From NCBI RefSeq assembly GCF_900323885.1, contig NZ_OOHJ01000018.1:2405001-2469000 (forward strand): DNA of 64,000 bases, given 5' to 3'. Source of the DNA: [Actinomadura] parvosata subsp. kistnae. Its GTDB lineage: Bacteria > Actinomycetota > Actinomycetes > Streptosporangiales > Streptosporangiaceae. This document shows, piece by piece, positions 7,760 to 15,327 of this stretch; positions within the stretch are counted from its first letter, which is position 1, and each line of letters starts with the position of its first letter. Under the pieces are notes generated by a model. It was not told the DNA's origin. It saw only the letters and a program-made list of their open reading frames with translations, and did not search any database. The translations under genes and the position numbers were made by a program.

Positions 7760-8980
7760 TCACCCTCGGCGCAGGGTGACGAACCAGTCGAGCACCTCGG
7801 GCATCGACCGGAAGGCCGACGTCATGTGATCGACGTCCCCCACGTCCTTCAGCGACGCCTTCACCCCGCTCACCTTGAGGTCCCGCAGGCAGTGGCGGGC
7901 GTTGTCGTAGGCGACGTCCTTGTCGCCGCGCGCCGCGAACAGCCGCACCGGCACCCCGGCCCGCCAGCCCGCGCACGTGGTGTCGTTGACCCGCATCGCC
8001 CGCAGCACCGCCCCCGACGGCTTGGCGATCCGCTCCAGGTAGGCGGCGGTGACGAGGTCGCGCGGTGAGGCGGGCAGCCCGGCCGCGATCTCCTCGAAGC
8101 TGTGGTCCCCGTCGAACAGCTTCTCCACCGCGGGGTCGCGGAACACCTCGGCCGGCGTGTCGTAGAAGTGGTGCAGCCGGTTCATCGACACCGTCCAGTA
8201 CGCCAGGTAGAAGGTGGCGCTGTGCGGGTCGAGCCGGCCGTCGAGCAGGGCGGGGATCTCGGCGGAGCGCACGTGGTAGGGCCCGGAGACCGGCGCGGCG
8301 CCGCGCAGCCGGTACGCCCCGTCCGCCCGCAACGCCTTGCCCAGCGCCATGGCCGCGTGCCCGCCCTGGGAGAACCCGGTGACCAGCACGTCGCCGCTCA
8401 GCGCGCGTCCCTGCTGCCCGGCCAGCTCCCCGGCGGCCCGCAGCAGGTCGGCGGAGGCACTGGCCTCGCTGGCGGCGTCCATGTACGGGTGGAAGCCGGG
8501 CCCCTTGCCCAACCCGAGGTAGTCGGGCGCGACCCCGGCGAAGCCGGCGGCGGCGAACATCAGCGGGATGACCCGCCCGTCGCCGTCGTCCACGGACCCG
8601 GCGTCGGCCCTGGTCGCGAGGGTGCCGTGGGCGTAGCTGACCGTCCACAGCCCCTTGCGCGACCTGGCCGGCAGCGCGACGACGCCGCTGGCCGTGGTGG
8701 GCGTGCCGGTCACGCCGATCGTCCGGTAGACGACGGCGTAGAGGTCGGCGCCCTGCGGCCGGGCGGGCACGGGGAAGCCGGCCTTGGTGAGGTAGGCGGC
8801 GACCTGCTCGGCCGTCATGCGCGCCAGCAGCTCGGCCGTGACGATCGAGCCCCTGTTGTCGATCGTCACGGTCTCACGGGCGGGCGCGGCGGCGGCGAGC
8901 GCCGCGGGGGCGGTCGCGGTGGCCAGGACGAGTCCGGCGCAGGCGAGGGCGAGCAACCGGGTCCTCATGGGCGTTCTCAT
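7760..8980 (-). CDS. secreted lipase/esterase (alpha/beta hydrolase, secretory lipase type)
   Basis: This 406-residue exported hydrolase has a Sec-type signal peptide of about 33 residues (MRTPMRTRLLALACAGLVL, then an Ala-rich region ending near ALAAAAPA). The core shows AHGT (oxyanion region), APDYLGLGKG and the nucleophile elbow GFSQGG with Ser204. A C-terminal GDVDHMTS supplies a plausible His. The order matches secreted triacylglycerol lipases of actinomycetes (LIP family). It lies upstream of the lyase gene in the same orientation, separated by the repeat array, so the two exported enzymes may share a degradative role. Confidence 0.85.
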   Translation of the reverse strand: MRTPMRTRLLALACAGLVLATATAPAALAAAAPARETVTIDNRGSIVTAELLARMTAEQVAAYLTKAGFPVPARPQGADLYAVVYRTIGVTGTPTTASGVVALPARSRKGLWTVSYAHGTLATRADAGSVDDGDGRVIPLMFAAAGFAGVAPDYLGLGKGPGFHPYMDAASEASASADLLRAAGELAGQQGRALSGDVLVTGFSQGGHAAMALGKALRADGAYRLRGAAPVSGPYHVRSAEIPALLDGRLDPHSATFYLAYWTVSMNRLHHFYDTPAEVFRDPAVEKLFDGDHSFEEIAAGLPASPRDLVTAAYLERIAKPSGAVLRAMRVNDTTCAGWRAGVPVRLFAARGDKDVAYDNARHCLRDLKVSGVKASLKDVGDVDHMTSAFRSMPEVLDWFVTLRRG

Positions 8981-9057
8981 GTCACAGAACGCTACGAACC
9001 AGGACGACCTCGCCCCAGCCTGCGAGCCGCCGAACCGCCGGTAGTGCCTGCCCTACT

Positions 9058-10044
9058 TCACAGGGGCAGCACAGCCCCCGCCCGCTTGATCGTCCTGATG
9101 ATCGGCGCGGTCTCGATGTGCCGGATCGCGGGCAGCGCGCCCAGGCTGTCGGTCACGTAGCGGTAGAACGCCTCGTCGTCGCGGCAGACGATGCTGGCCG
9201 TCAGGTTGGTCGGCCCGGTGGTCGCGCCCGCGAAGGCGACCTCGTGGTGCCCGGCCAGCGCCCGCCCGGTGGCGTCGATCTCGGCGGGCGGCACCGACAT
9301 CCACAGCTGCGCCTCCACCTGGTAGTTCAGGAGGGCGGGCAGCACGTCCATGTCGAAGAAGAGCGCGCCCGCCGCGCAGAGCTGGTCCATCCGCCGTCGT
9401 ACGGTCGACTCCGACCAACCGGTCACGGCGGCCAGGTCGGCGTGGGCGGTGCGGCCGTCGCGGGACAGCGCGTCGAGCAGCGCCTGGTCGCCGGGGCCGA
9501 GCACGATCGGCTCGCCCTCGCCCCGCCGGCGGTAGACCCGGCCCTCCTCCAGGTGGGCGACCTGCTCGGGGGAGAGCGCGGCGAGCCCCTGCCAGCCGAC
9601 GCGCCCGCCGACGAACGTGTAGAGGGTCCGGTGCGCGGTCATCGAGAGCACGCGGTTGGTCCTGGCCAGCTTGCCGAGCAGCAGCGACTCGCGTTCGGCG
9701 GCGGTGCGCTGCAGCGTCCCGCAGGAGATCTCGGTGCCGCCGGACAGCAGGTGCACCCAGAACGTGTCGGAGCGCCGCCCGAGCGCCTCGGCGATCGCGA
9801 CCGCCGCGTCCGGCGTGCAGCGCAGCCTGATCGCCCACGACTCGTAGCCGAGGCGGCGCCCGTCGACGACGCCGACCACGCGCAGCATGCCGGTGGAGCG
9901 CAGCCGCCGGTAGCGGCGCGCGACCCGCTGGTCCGACACCCCCAGCACCTCGGCGATGCGGCTGAACGAGGCCCGCCCATCCACTTGCAGCGCGTGCAGC
10001 AGCCCGCGGTCCACCTCGTCCAGCTCGATGATTTCCACCACCAC
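9058..10044 (-). CDS. Lrp/AsnC family transcriptional regulator with two tandem modules
   Basis: This 328-residue protein contains two AsnC-like halves. Module 1 has an HTH at about residues 8-55 (IELDEVDRGLLHALQVDG, then ISQ-like ARRYRRLRSTGML). Module 2 has a second HTH at about 165-215 (LLDALSRDGRTAHADLAAVTGWSESTVRRRMDQL) and a ligand-binding RAM-like half. The doubled form is common in actinobacteria. It is divergent from the MFS pump at 10124 with an 80-base gap, so it probably controls that pump, perhaps in response to a small amino-acid-like ligand. The GTG at 10044 starts directly before the LDEVD motif. Confidence 0.85.
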   Translation of the reverse strand: MVVEIIELDEVDRGLLHALQVDGRASFSRIAEVLGVSDQRVARRYRRLRSTGMLRVVGVVDGRRLGYESWAIRLRCTPDAAVAIAEALGRRSDTFWVHLLSGGTEISCGTLQRTAAERESLLLGKLARTNRVLSMTAHRTLYTFVGGRVGWQGLAALSPEQVAHLEEGRVYRRRGEGEPIVLGPGDQALLDALSRDGRTAHADLAAVTGWSESTVRRRMDQLCAAGALFFDMDVLPALLNYQVEAQLWMSVPPAEIDATGRALAGHHEVAFAGATTGPTNLTASIVCRDDEAFYRYVTDSLGALPAIRHIETAPIIRTIKRAGAVLPL

Positions 10045-10123
10045 AAGCTAGCTCATACGGAAAACCGCCAGAAGCACGGCCTCTGGTGGCGTTTACCCCC
10101 ACCAGGGCTGCACCTTGGTCGCC

Positions 10124-11506
10124 ATGACCACCACACAAGCACCGGAGCGGACCGCGGTCTCCTGGTCCCCCCTCGTCGCCGCCTGCCTGGGCGCCTTCAT
10201 GCTGCTCGTGGACGTGACCATCGTCATGGTCGCGCTGCCCGGCATCACGGCCGACCTGGGCATGTCCTTCACCGACGCGCAGTGGCTGCTGGACGGCTAC
10301 GCGCTCGCCCTCGCCGCGCTGCTGCTGGCCGCCGGCTCGTACGCCGACCACACCGGCCGGCGCAAGGTCTACCTGGGGGCGCTGGCGGTGTTCGCGCTGG
10401 CCTCGCTCGCCTGCGGGCTCGCGCCGAGCGGCGGGCTGCTGCTGGCCGCCCGCGTCGTGCAGGGCGTCGCCGCCGCCGCCATGATGGCCACCACCCTCGC
10501 CCTCATCAGCGCCACCTACCACGGCAGGCAGCGCGGCATCGCGTTCGGCGTGTGGGGCGGCGTGAACGGGGCCGCCGCGGCCGTCGCGCCCGTGCTCGGC
10601 GGCCTGCTCACCGAGCACCTGCACTGGCGGGCCATCTTCCTGGTGAACCTGCCGATCAGCCTGGTCGCCGCCTGGCTGACGCTGCGCGGCGTCGAGGAGT
10701 CGCGCCTGCCCGGCGGGGCCCGGCTCGACTGGGCGGGGATGGCCACGTTCACGCTGGCGGCGGGGGCGCTCACGTACGGGCTGATCGAGGCGGGCGAGCA
10801 CGGCTGGGCGGCGGCGCGCACGCTGGTGCCGCTGGCCGTGGCCGCGGCGGCGTTCGTGGCCTTCCTCGTGGCCGAGTCGCGCAGCACGAACCCCATGCTG
10901 GACCTGCGGTTGTTCGCCGGGCGGTCGTTCAGCGGGATCATGGCGGGGGCCGGGCTGCTCATGCCGGCCGCGTTCGCCTGCCTGGCCTTCACCTCGATCT
11001 GGCTGCAGCAGGACCTGCGGCTCGGGCCGGTGATGGCCGGGGTGGCGCTGTCGCCGATGGCCGTCACGTCGCTGGTGTCCTCCGTGGCCGTCTCGCGGCT
11101 GTTCCCCGGCCTGCCGCCGCGCTTCGCGGTCGGCGGCGGGCTGCTGCTGATCGGCGCGGGCGCGCTGCTCCAGGGCATGCTCGGCGCCGGCTCGGGCTGG
11201 GCCGTGCTGGCGCCCGGCCTGGTCGTCACCGGCCTCGGCGTCGGCCTGGCCGTCCCGTCGCTCAGCTCGGCCGCCATGACGTACGCGCCGCCGCAGCGGG
11301 CGGGCATGGCCGCGGGCACGGTCAACACGGTCAGGCAGCTCGGGTACGCGCTCGGCATCGCCCTGCTCGGCCTGCTCTACCGCGACGGCGGGGGCTACGC
11401 CGCCCTGAACGACGTCTACCGGGCCAGCGCGGTCACCGGCGTCGTGGCGGGCCTGCTCGTGCTGGCGGCCGTCACGGGTGCCCGGCCGGCAGCGCATCGC
11501 GGATGA
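10124..11506 (+). CDS. MFS drug efflux transporter, DHA2 (EmrB/QacA) type
   Basis: This is a roughly 460-residue, 14-helix proton-driven exporter. It shows the helix-1 motif D1 (LVDVTIVMVALPGI), motif A (GSYADHTGRRKVYLGAL) and motif C-like GGVNGAAAAVAPVLGGLL. The ATG at 10124 is chosen; an in-frame TTG at 10115 would add three residues. It is divergent from the double-Lrp regulator. The last 13 codons (AVTGARPAAHRG) lie inside one copy of a 45-bp direct repeat whose other copy encodes the end of the neighbouring esterase on the opposite strand, so the C-terminus appears to come from a local duplication. Confidence 0.9.
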   Translation: MTTTQAPERTAVSWSPLVAACLGAFMLLVDVTIVMVALPGITADLGMSFTDAQWLLDGYALALAALLLAAGSYADHTGRRKVYLGALAVFALASLACGLAPSGGLLLAARVVQGVAAAAMMATTLALISATYHGRQRGIAFGVWGGVNGAAAAVAPVLGGLLTEHLHWRAIFLVNLPISLVAAWLTLRGVEESRLPGGARLDWAGMATFTLAAGALTYGLIEAGEHGWAAARTLVPLAVAAAAFVAFLVAESRSTNPMLDLRLFAGRSFSGIMAGAGLLMPAAFACLAFTSIWLQQDLRLGPVMAGVALSPMAVTSLVSSVAVSRLFPGLPPRFAVGGGLLLIGAGALLQGMLGAGSGWAVLAPGLVVTGLGVGLAVPSLSSAAMTYAPPQRAGMAAGTVNTVRQLGYALGIALLGLLYRDGGGYAALNDVYRASAVTGVVAGLLVLAAVTGARPAAHRG

Positions 11507-11569
11507 TCCGAGCCCGTCGTGGGGGCGGCCGTCACGGGTGCGCGGCCGGCAGCGCGTCGCGGAGGATCC
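11465..11569. repeat. 45-bp direct repeat joining the 3' ends of two convergent genes
   Basis: Segments 11465-11509 and 11525-11569 agree at 42 of 45 positions, offset by 60 bases. The right copy encodes the last residues of the esterase on the minus strand (ILRDALPAAHP). The left copy, read on the plus strand, supplies the last residues and stop codon of the MFS pump. The simplest reading is a 60-bp tandem duplication of the esterase end that replaced the original end of the pump gene. Confidence 0.9.
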
Positions 11570-12731
11570 AGCGCAGCCCCTCGACGAGGTGCACCCACCA
11601 CCAGTAGGGGTCGTGGCCGCCGACCCACTCCTCGTGCCGGTGCGCGATGCCGGCGCCGCTCAGGATCGCGGCCAGGTCCCGCGCGCAGTCGCGGAACCCG
11701 CTCTCGATCGTGCCCGCCGCCAGGTACCGTGGCGCCCGGACGGTGACGTCGAGCTCCGGCGGCGGCAGGTTGGGGCTGAGCGCCACGGCGGCCGCGATCC
11801 GGTCCGGCCGCCGGTCGGCCGCTCCCAGCGCGAAGCTGGCGCCGTTGGAGAACCCGGCGCTGATCACGTGCGTGGCCTCCGGGAAGCGCGGCAGGACCTC
11901 GTCCACGGCGAAGGCCAGGTGCGCGGCGAATCGATCGGGATCGACGCCGGGGATGTACTCCCTGGTCCGCCCGTCCGGGTACGGGCCCGGCGTGCGGTCG
12001 CAGTGCAGGCCCACCAGCAGCAGCGGCGGCAACGTCCCGGCCGCGACGGCGGCGTCCACGTACGGGGCGGAGCCCGGCACGCTCTGCCCGTCGGCGTGCA
12101 GGCACAGCGGCATCGGCCCCGCCGGGCCGGGCGGGCGGTAGACGGTGATCGCGCGGGGGCGGCCCAGACGGGAGCTGTCGACGACGTGCTCGGTGACGGT
12201 GCCGAGCAGCGGTGCCGACGACGGCGGCGCGGGCGCCGCGAGCGCGCCACGCCACAGGCGTTCCACCGGCTGCTCGTGCGGCCGGTGGGAGGTCGCCGCG
12301 ACGACGCTGATCACCGCCTCCTCCAGCCGCCGGATCCGCACCGACAGCTCCCACAGGTCGTCGGCGCCCCGCACCGGCCACATCGCCAGCTGCACGCCCG
12401 CGCTGAGCCGCGGCTCGTCACCGCGCCAGAGCACGTGCAGGACGTCGTCCTCGCTCCACACCGCCAGCGGCCCGTCGGTCAGCCTGCGGCGCAGCTCCTC
12501 CGGCTCGCGCCGGCGCCACACGCGGGCGCACTCCATCCCCTTGGGCAGCGGCCTGCGGTAACGCCTCCTGGCGCGCCGCCGGTTGCGGGCGAGCAGGCTC
12601 TTCTGTCGCTCGGCCATCGTCTCCCGCCCCGCCGCGGCGCGCTCCTCGTCGGACACGCCGATGTCGCCGTACGCGACCTCCTCGCCGTCCATCACCACGG
12701 TGTGCACGGCCAGCCGATCGTCCTTGGGCAT
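11532..12731 (-). CDS. esterase of the enterochelin-esterase/esterase-D type
   Basis: This protein of about 399 residues has a charged N-terminal region, a small beta domain (about 90-150) and a C-terminal alpha/beta hydrolase (about 180-395). The hydrolase shows LLLVGLHCD, TREYIPGVDPDRF, the nucleophile elbow AGFSNGA and a catalytic-His loop VGGHDPYWWW. This is the layout of enterochelin/siderophore esterases, but no siderophore genes lie nearby, so the substrate is uncertain. The ATG at 12731 is preferred, with GGAGGG upstream; a GTG at 12773 would add 14 residues and abut the WGR gene. It is the second gene of a probable operon with the WGR protein. Confidence 0.75.
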   Translation of the reverse strand: MPKDDRLAVHTVVMDGEEVAYGDIGVSDEERAAAGRETMAERQKSLLARNRRRARRRYRRPLPKGMECARVWRRREPEELRRRLTDGPLAVWSEDDVLHVLWRGDEPRLSAGVQLAMWPVRGADDLWELSVRIRRLEEAVISVVAATSHRPHEQPVERLWRGALAAPAPPSSAPLLGTVTEHVVDSSRLGRPRAITVYRPPGPAGPMPLCLHADGQSVPGSAPYVDAAVAAGTLPPLLLVGLHCDRTPGPYPDGRTREYIPGVDPDRFAAHLAFAVDEVLPRFPEATHVISAGFSNGASFALGAADRRPDRIAAAVALSPNLPPPELDVTVRAPRYLAAGTIESGFRDCARDLAAILSGAGIAHRHEEWVGGHDPYWWWVHLVEGLRWILRDALPAAHP

Positions 12732-12773
12732 ACCCGTACGAAAACCCTCCGCGTACGGGTGCGCAAGACCCAC

Positions 12774-14198
12774 TCAGAGCAGGCGCCGGATCTCCCCGTA
12801 GGCGCGGTAGAAGCCGCCGCGCCCGGCCGAGCGCACGCCGTCCACCAGGTAGCGGGCGCCCGGCTCGCGGATGTCCTTGGGGAACTGCACGTTCCACGAC
12901 TCGTAGCCGGGGCTGATCACCCGCACGCGCAGCCGCTCGCCCTCCCTGACGCACTCCACCACGACGCCGTCTCCCGCGTCGCCGGCCGTGGCCGTGACCG
13001 TCTCCAGCACGGCCGACGGCTCGACCGCCTCCAGCGACGCCGCCGCCTTGACGTCCACCGGCTGCGGCACGCTGCCCGTGCGGGCCGCGGCGATGGCCGC
13101 CTCGCTGGCGTCGATGCAGGCGAGGGTGCCGTCGGTGGTGACGATGTAGAGCCGGTCGTCCAGGTACTGCATGGAGAAGGCGGAGCCGCAGCCGGTGGCG
13201 AGCTTCCACAGCCGCTCGCCCGAGGCGTCGAAGCAGTAGACGGAGGAGTGGTTGTCGCCGGCGAACACGTGCCGGCCGCCCGGCGAGGTGGCGCAGGAGT
13301 AGACGGCGCCGTCGCACTGGTAGACGGCCTCCACCCGGCCGTCGCCCTTGGCCAGGCGGTGCACGGTGCGGCGGCCGGTGCCGGCGTACACCGAGTGCTC
13401 CTCCTGCCAGCCGAACAGCACCTGGTCGGCGACGTCGGTCTCCCAGACCGGGGTGCCGTCGGAGATGTCGTAGCGGGCGACGCCGCGCGAGTGGCCGAAG
13501 TAGACCGAGTCGGCGTCGCACCGGACCATCCAGGCCGAGTCGCCGCCGCTGGTGCGGGCCCACTGGAACTCGTCCTCGTAGTCGATGGCGGTGACCCGGC
13601 CGGCGCGGTCGGAGACGCCGAGGACGCCGTCGTGGATGTCGAGCCAGTAGATGTCCACGTCGGCCGCGATCTCGTAGGCGGACCTGGGCACCTTGCCGCT
13701 GAGATCGTAGACGCGGCCGTCGTCGCAGCCGGCGTAGATCCAGAAGTCGTCGGCCACGATGCACTTCACGCCGTCGGGCAGCCGGAAGCGGCCGGTCACG
13801 GTGCCGGAGTGGGTGACGGTGTAGACGTCGCCGCGCTGGTTGCCGACCCAGCAGCGCTCGCCGTCCACGAAGATGCCGAACGCGGAGGCGCCGCTGTCGA
13901 AGCGCCACAGCACCGGGGCCTGCTGGGCGGTGGAGCGGGTGCTGGTGATGGCCCTGCGGGTGACGGCGCGGCGCTGGCGCACCCCGCGCACGGCGGGCGC
14001 GTAGCCCTTGCGGGTCTTCTCCGCGAGCTTCTTGGCCGCCGCCGCCTGGGCCTTGGCCTCGGTGGGGAACGAGGTGACCTTGGTCTGACCCGTCTCGCCG
14101 ATCCGCCCGTACGTGATCGTGACGTCGGTGCCGGCCACGATCACCTCGTAGAACTTGTGCGATCCGCCGCCGTCCTCAGACAGCTCCAAATAGGTCAT
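12774..14198 (-). CDS. WGR domain protein with PQQ/WD-like beta-propeller
   Basis: This 474-residue cytosolic protein begins with a WGR domain (about residues 1-75: YLELSEDGGGSHKFYEVIVAG, ITYGRIGETGQTKV, FPTEAKAQAAAAKKLAEKTRKGY). A basic linker leads to a propeller of about seven blades (about 105-370) with repeated elements such as WVGNQRGDVYTV, YAGCDDGRVYDL and VFAGDNHSSVYCFD. A small C-terminal beta domain follows. WGR domains bind nucleic acid in PARPs; in bacteria their role is poorly known. The start was fixed by the MTYLELSE beginning, 132 bases inside a longer open frame. No catalytic residues are evident, so it is probably a scaffold or sensor. Confidence 0.75.
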   Translation of the reverse strand: MTYLELSEDGGGSHKFYEVIVAGTDVTITYGRIGETGQTKVTSFPTEAKAQAAAAKKLAEKTRKGYAPAVRGVRQRRAVTRRAITSTRSTAQQAPVLWRFDSGASAFGIFVDGERCWVGNQRGDVYTVTHSGTVTGRFRLPDGVKCIVADDFWIYAGCDDGRVYDLSGKVPRSAYEIAADVDIYWLDIHDGVLGVSDRAGRVTAIDYEDEFQWARTSGGDSAWMVRCDADSVYFGHSRGVARYDISDGTPVWETDVADQVLFGWQEEHSVYAGTGRRTVHRLAKGDGRVEAVYQCDGAVYSCATSPGGRHVFAGDNHSSVYCFDASGERLWKLATGCGSAFSMQYLDDRLYIVTTDGTLACIDASEAAIAAARTGSVPQPVDVKAAASLEAVEPSAVLETVTATAGDAGDGVVVECVREGERLRVRVISPGYESWNVQFPKDIREPGARYLVDGVRSAGRGGFYRAYGEIRRLL

Positions 14199-14266
14199 GT
14201 CCGCGTTTCTCCAGAATCGGGCCTTGATCGATTGCTGGGGAGCGTAGAGGACGGCGGCGACAAAAG

Positions 14267-14734
14267 TCAGAAACCCGCACGGATCGGCACCACATTGGGT
14301 GCGGTGCCCGCGCGCGGGAGCGCGAACCACGTGGCCTTGCCGACCAGGTCCGGCTGCGTCACGTAACGCTGGGGGTGGCAGCCGTAGAAGCCGTCGGACA
14401 GCCTGGCCACGATGCGCAGCCCGCGCCCGTGCTCGGCGCCGAGATCGTGGGGGGCCTGGGCGGGCAGGACGGGGCTGCCGTCCACGACGACGAACATGAT
14501 GTCCTTCTCGTCCACATGGAGGATGAGTTCGTACGGGGCGTCGCCGTACATGAAGGCATTGGTGATCAATTCGCTCACCATGAGAACGGCGTCGTCAACG
14601 AGATCGGAGGAAAGGGAGAGTTCCGACAATTCCATGCGAATGAGGGCACGTGCTTGACCGACCGTCCGCGCGTCCTCGCGCAACGGCCACGCGTACTGCT
14701 TCCGGCTCCTGCGAGTCGATCGCAGCCTGGTCAT
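14267..14734 (-). CDS. ATP-binding protein, RsbW/SpoIIAB-like anti-sigma kinase family
   Basis: This 155-residue GHKL-type ATPase has the N-box VSELITNAFMYG (Glu and Asn for Mg-ATP), a G1-like VVVDGSPVLP and a G2-like EHGRGLRIVARLSD. Such single-domain proteins are abundant in actinomycetes, where some phosphorylate anti-anti-sigma factors and many have no known partner. The ATG at 14734 is preceded by a GGAGAGAG ribosome site. No anti-anti-sigma (STAS) gene is adjacent. It lies upstream of the WGR gene in the same direction (68-base gap) and may be co-transcribed with it. Confidence 0.8.
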   Translation of the reverse strand: MTRLRSTRRSRKQYAWPLREDARTVGQARALIRMELSELSLSSDLVDDAVLMVSELITNAFMYGDAPYELILHVDEKDIMFVVVDGSPVLPAQAPHDLGAEHGRGLRIVARLSDGFYGCHPQRYVTQPDLVGKATWFALPRAGTAPNVVPIRAGF

Positions 14735-14913
14735 GGCATCTCTCTCCGGTACCGAGGGGCAGCGAATGCGCCTGTCACTCAACAAGAGGACCTGCCTATG
14801 GGTTGACGTACAACGGTGTCGAAACGTGTACGTACGGAGGCGCTGATCGGGTCGAATTTTCCGTGAAATATCACAGAATTCTTTAGGCGCCTGCCCGAAA
14901 CCCCGATAAAAGG

Positions 14914-15273
14914 TCAGGAGCGGCCGATCTCATCGATGAGCTCGTCCACCCGCCTGGCCAGCTCCAGGTCCAGGGAGGTCACCGCGCTCACCGCCACCGT
15001 CCGCACCAGCAGGGTCAGCCCGTCGGGGGTGTCGTGGAGCTGCGGCTGGCGGCCGTAGGTGATCTTGAGCTGGTCGAGGGCCCGGCGGATGGCGAGCAGG
15101 TTCTCCTGCGGCAGCAAGAGCGTCCTGCGCAGCCCCGACCGGTCGCCGCTCCAGCGCGGCAGCGCGCGCAGCGCCGCCGCGACCTCGTCGTCCGTCAGCG
15201 GAGCGCCGCGCCCCTTGGGCCCGGTGACGCCCCCACCGCTGCCCGGCCGCCGGAGCAGCTCCCGATGTCGCAT
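14914..15273 (-). CDS. pterin-4a-carbinolamine dehydratase-like protein lacking the HHP motif
   Basis: This protein of about 119 residues matches the PCD/DCoH pattern: LTDDEVAAALRALPRWSG at the start, a strand with an R-x-T-L-L-L element, the long helix LLAIRRALDQLKITYG, and the ending SAVTSLDLELARRVDELIDEIG (family: T-x-x-G-x-T-x-x-D-x-x-LA). Where active enzymes have HHP, this one has RQP, so catalytic histidines are missing and enzymatic activity is doubtful. A Gly/Arg-rich N-terminal tail of about 25 residues precedes the domain. It follows the molybdenum-enzyme gene on the same strand (55-base gap). The identification rests on helix and terminal motifs only. Confidence 0.6.
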   Translation of the reverse strand: MRHRELLRRPGSGGGVTGPKGRGAPLTDDEVAAALRALPRWSGDRSGLRRTLLLPQENLLAIRRALDQLKITYGRQPQLHDTPDGLTLLVRTVAVSAVTSLDLELARRVDELIDEIGRS

Positions 15274-15327
15274 CACGATGGTCCCCCGATCCCCCGTTCA
15301 GGCTCCTCGTGCCCAGGTCAGGGGCCG

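Noticed and set aside
14786..14913. Possible small gene or riboswitch in the AT-richer gap after the RsbW-like gene
   Set aside because: No start with a ribosome site, no conserved structure and no terminator could be recognised.
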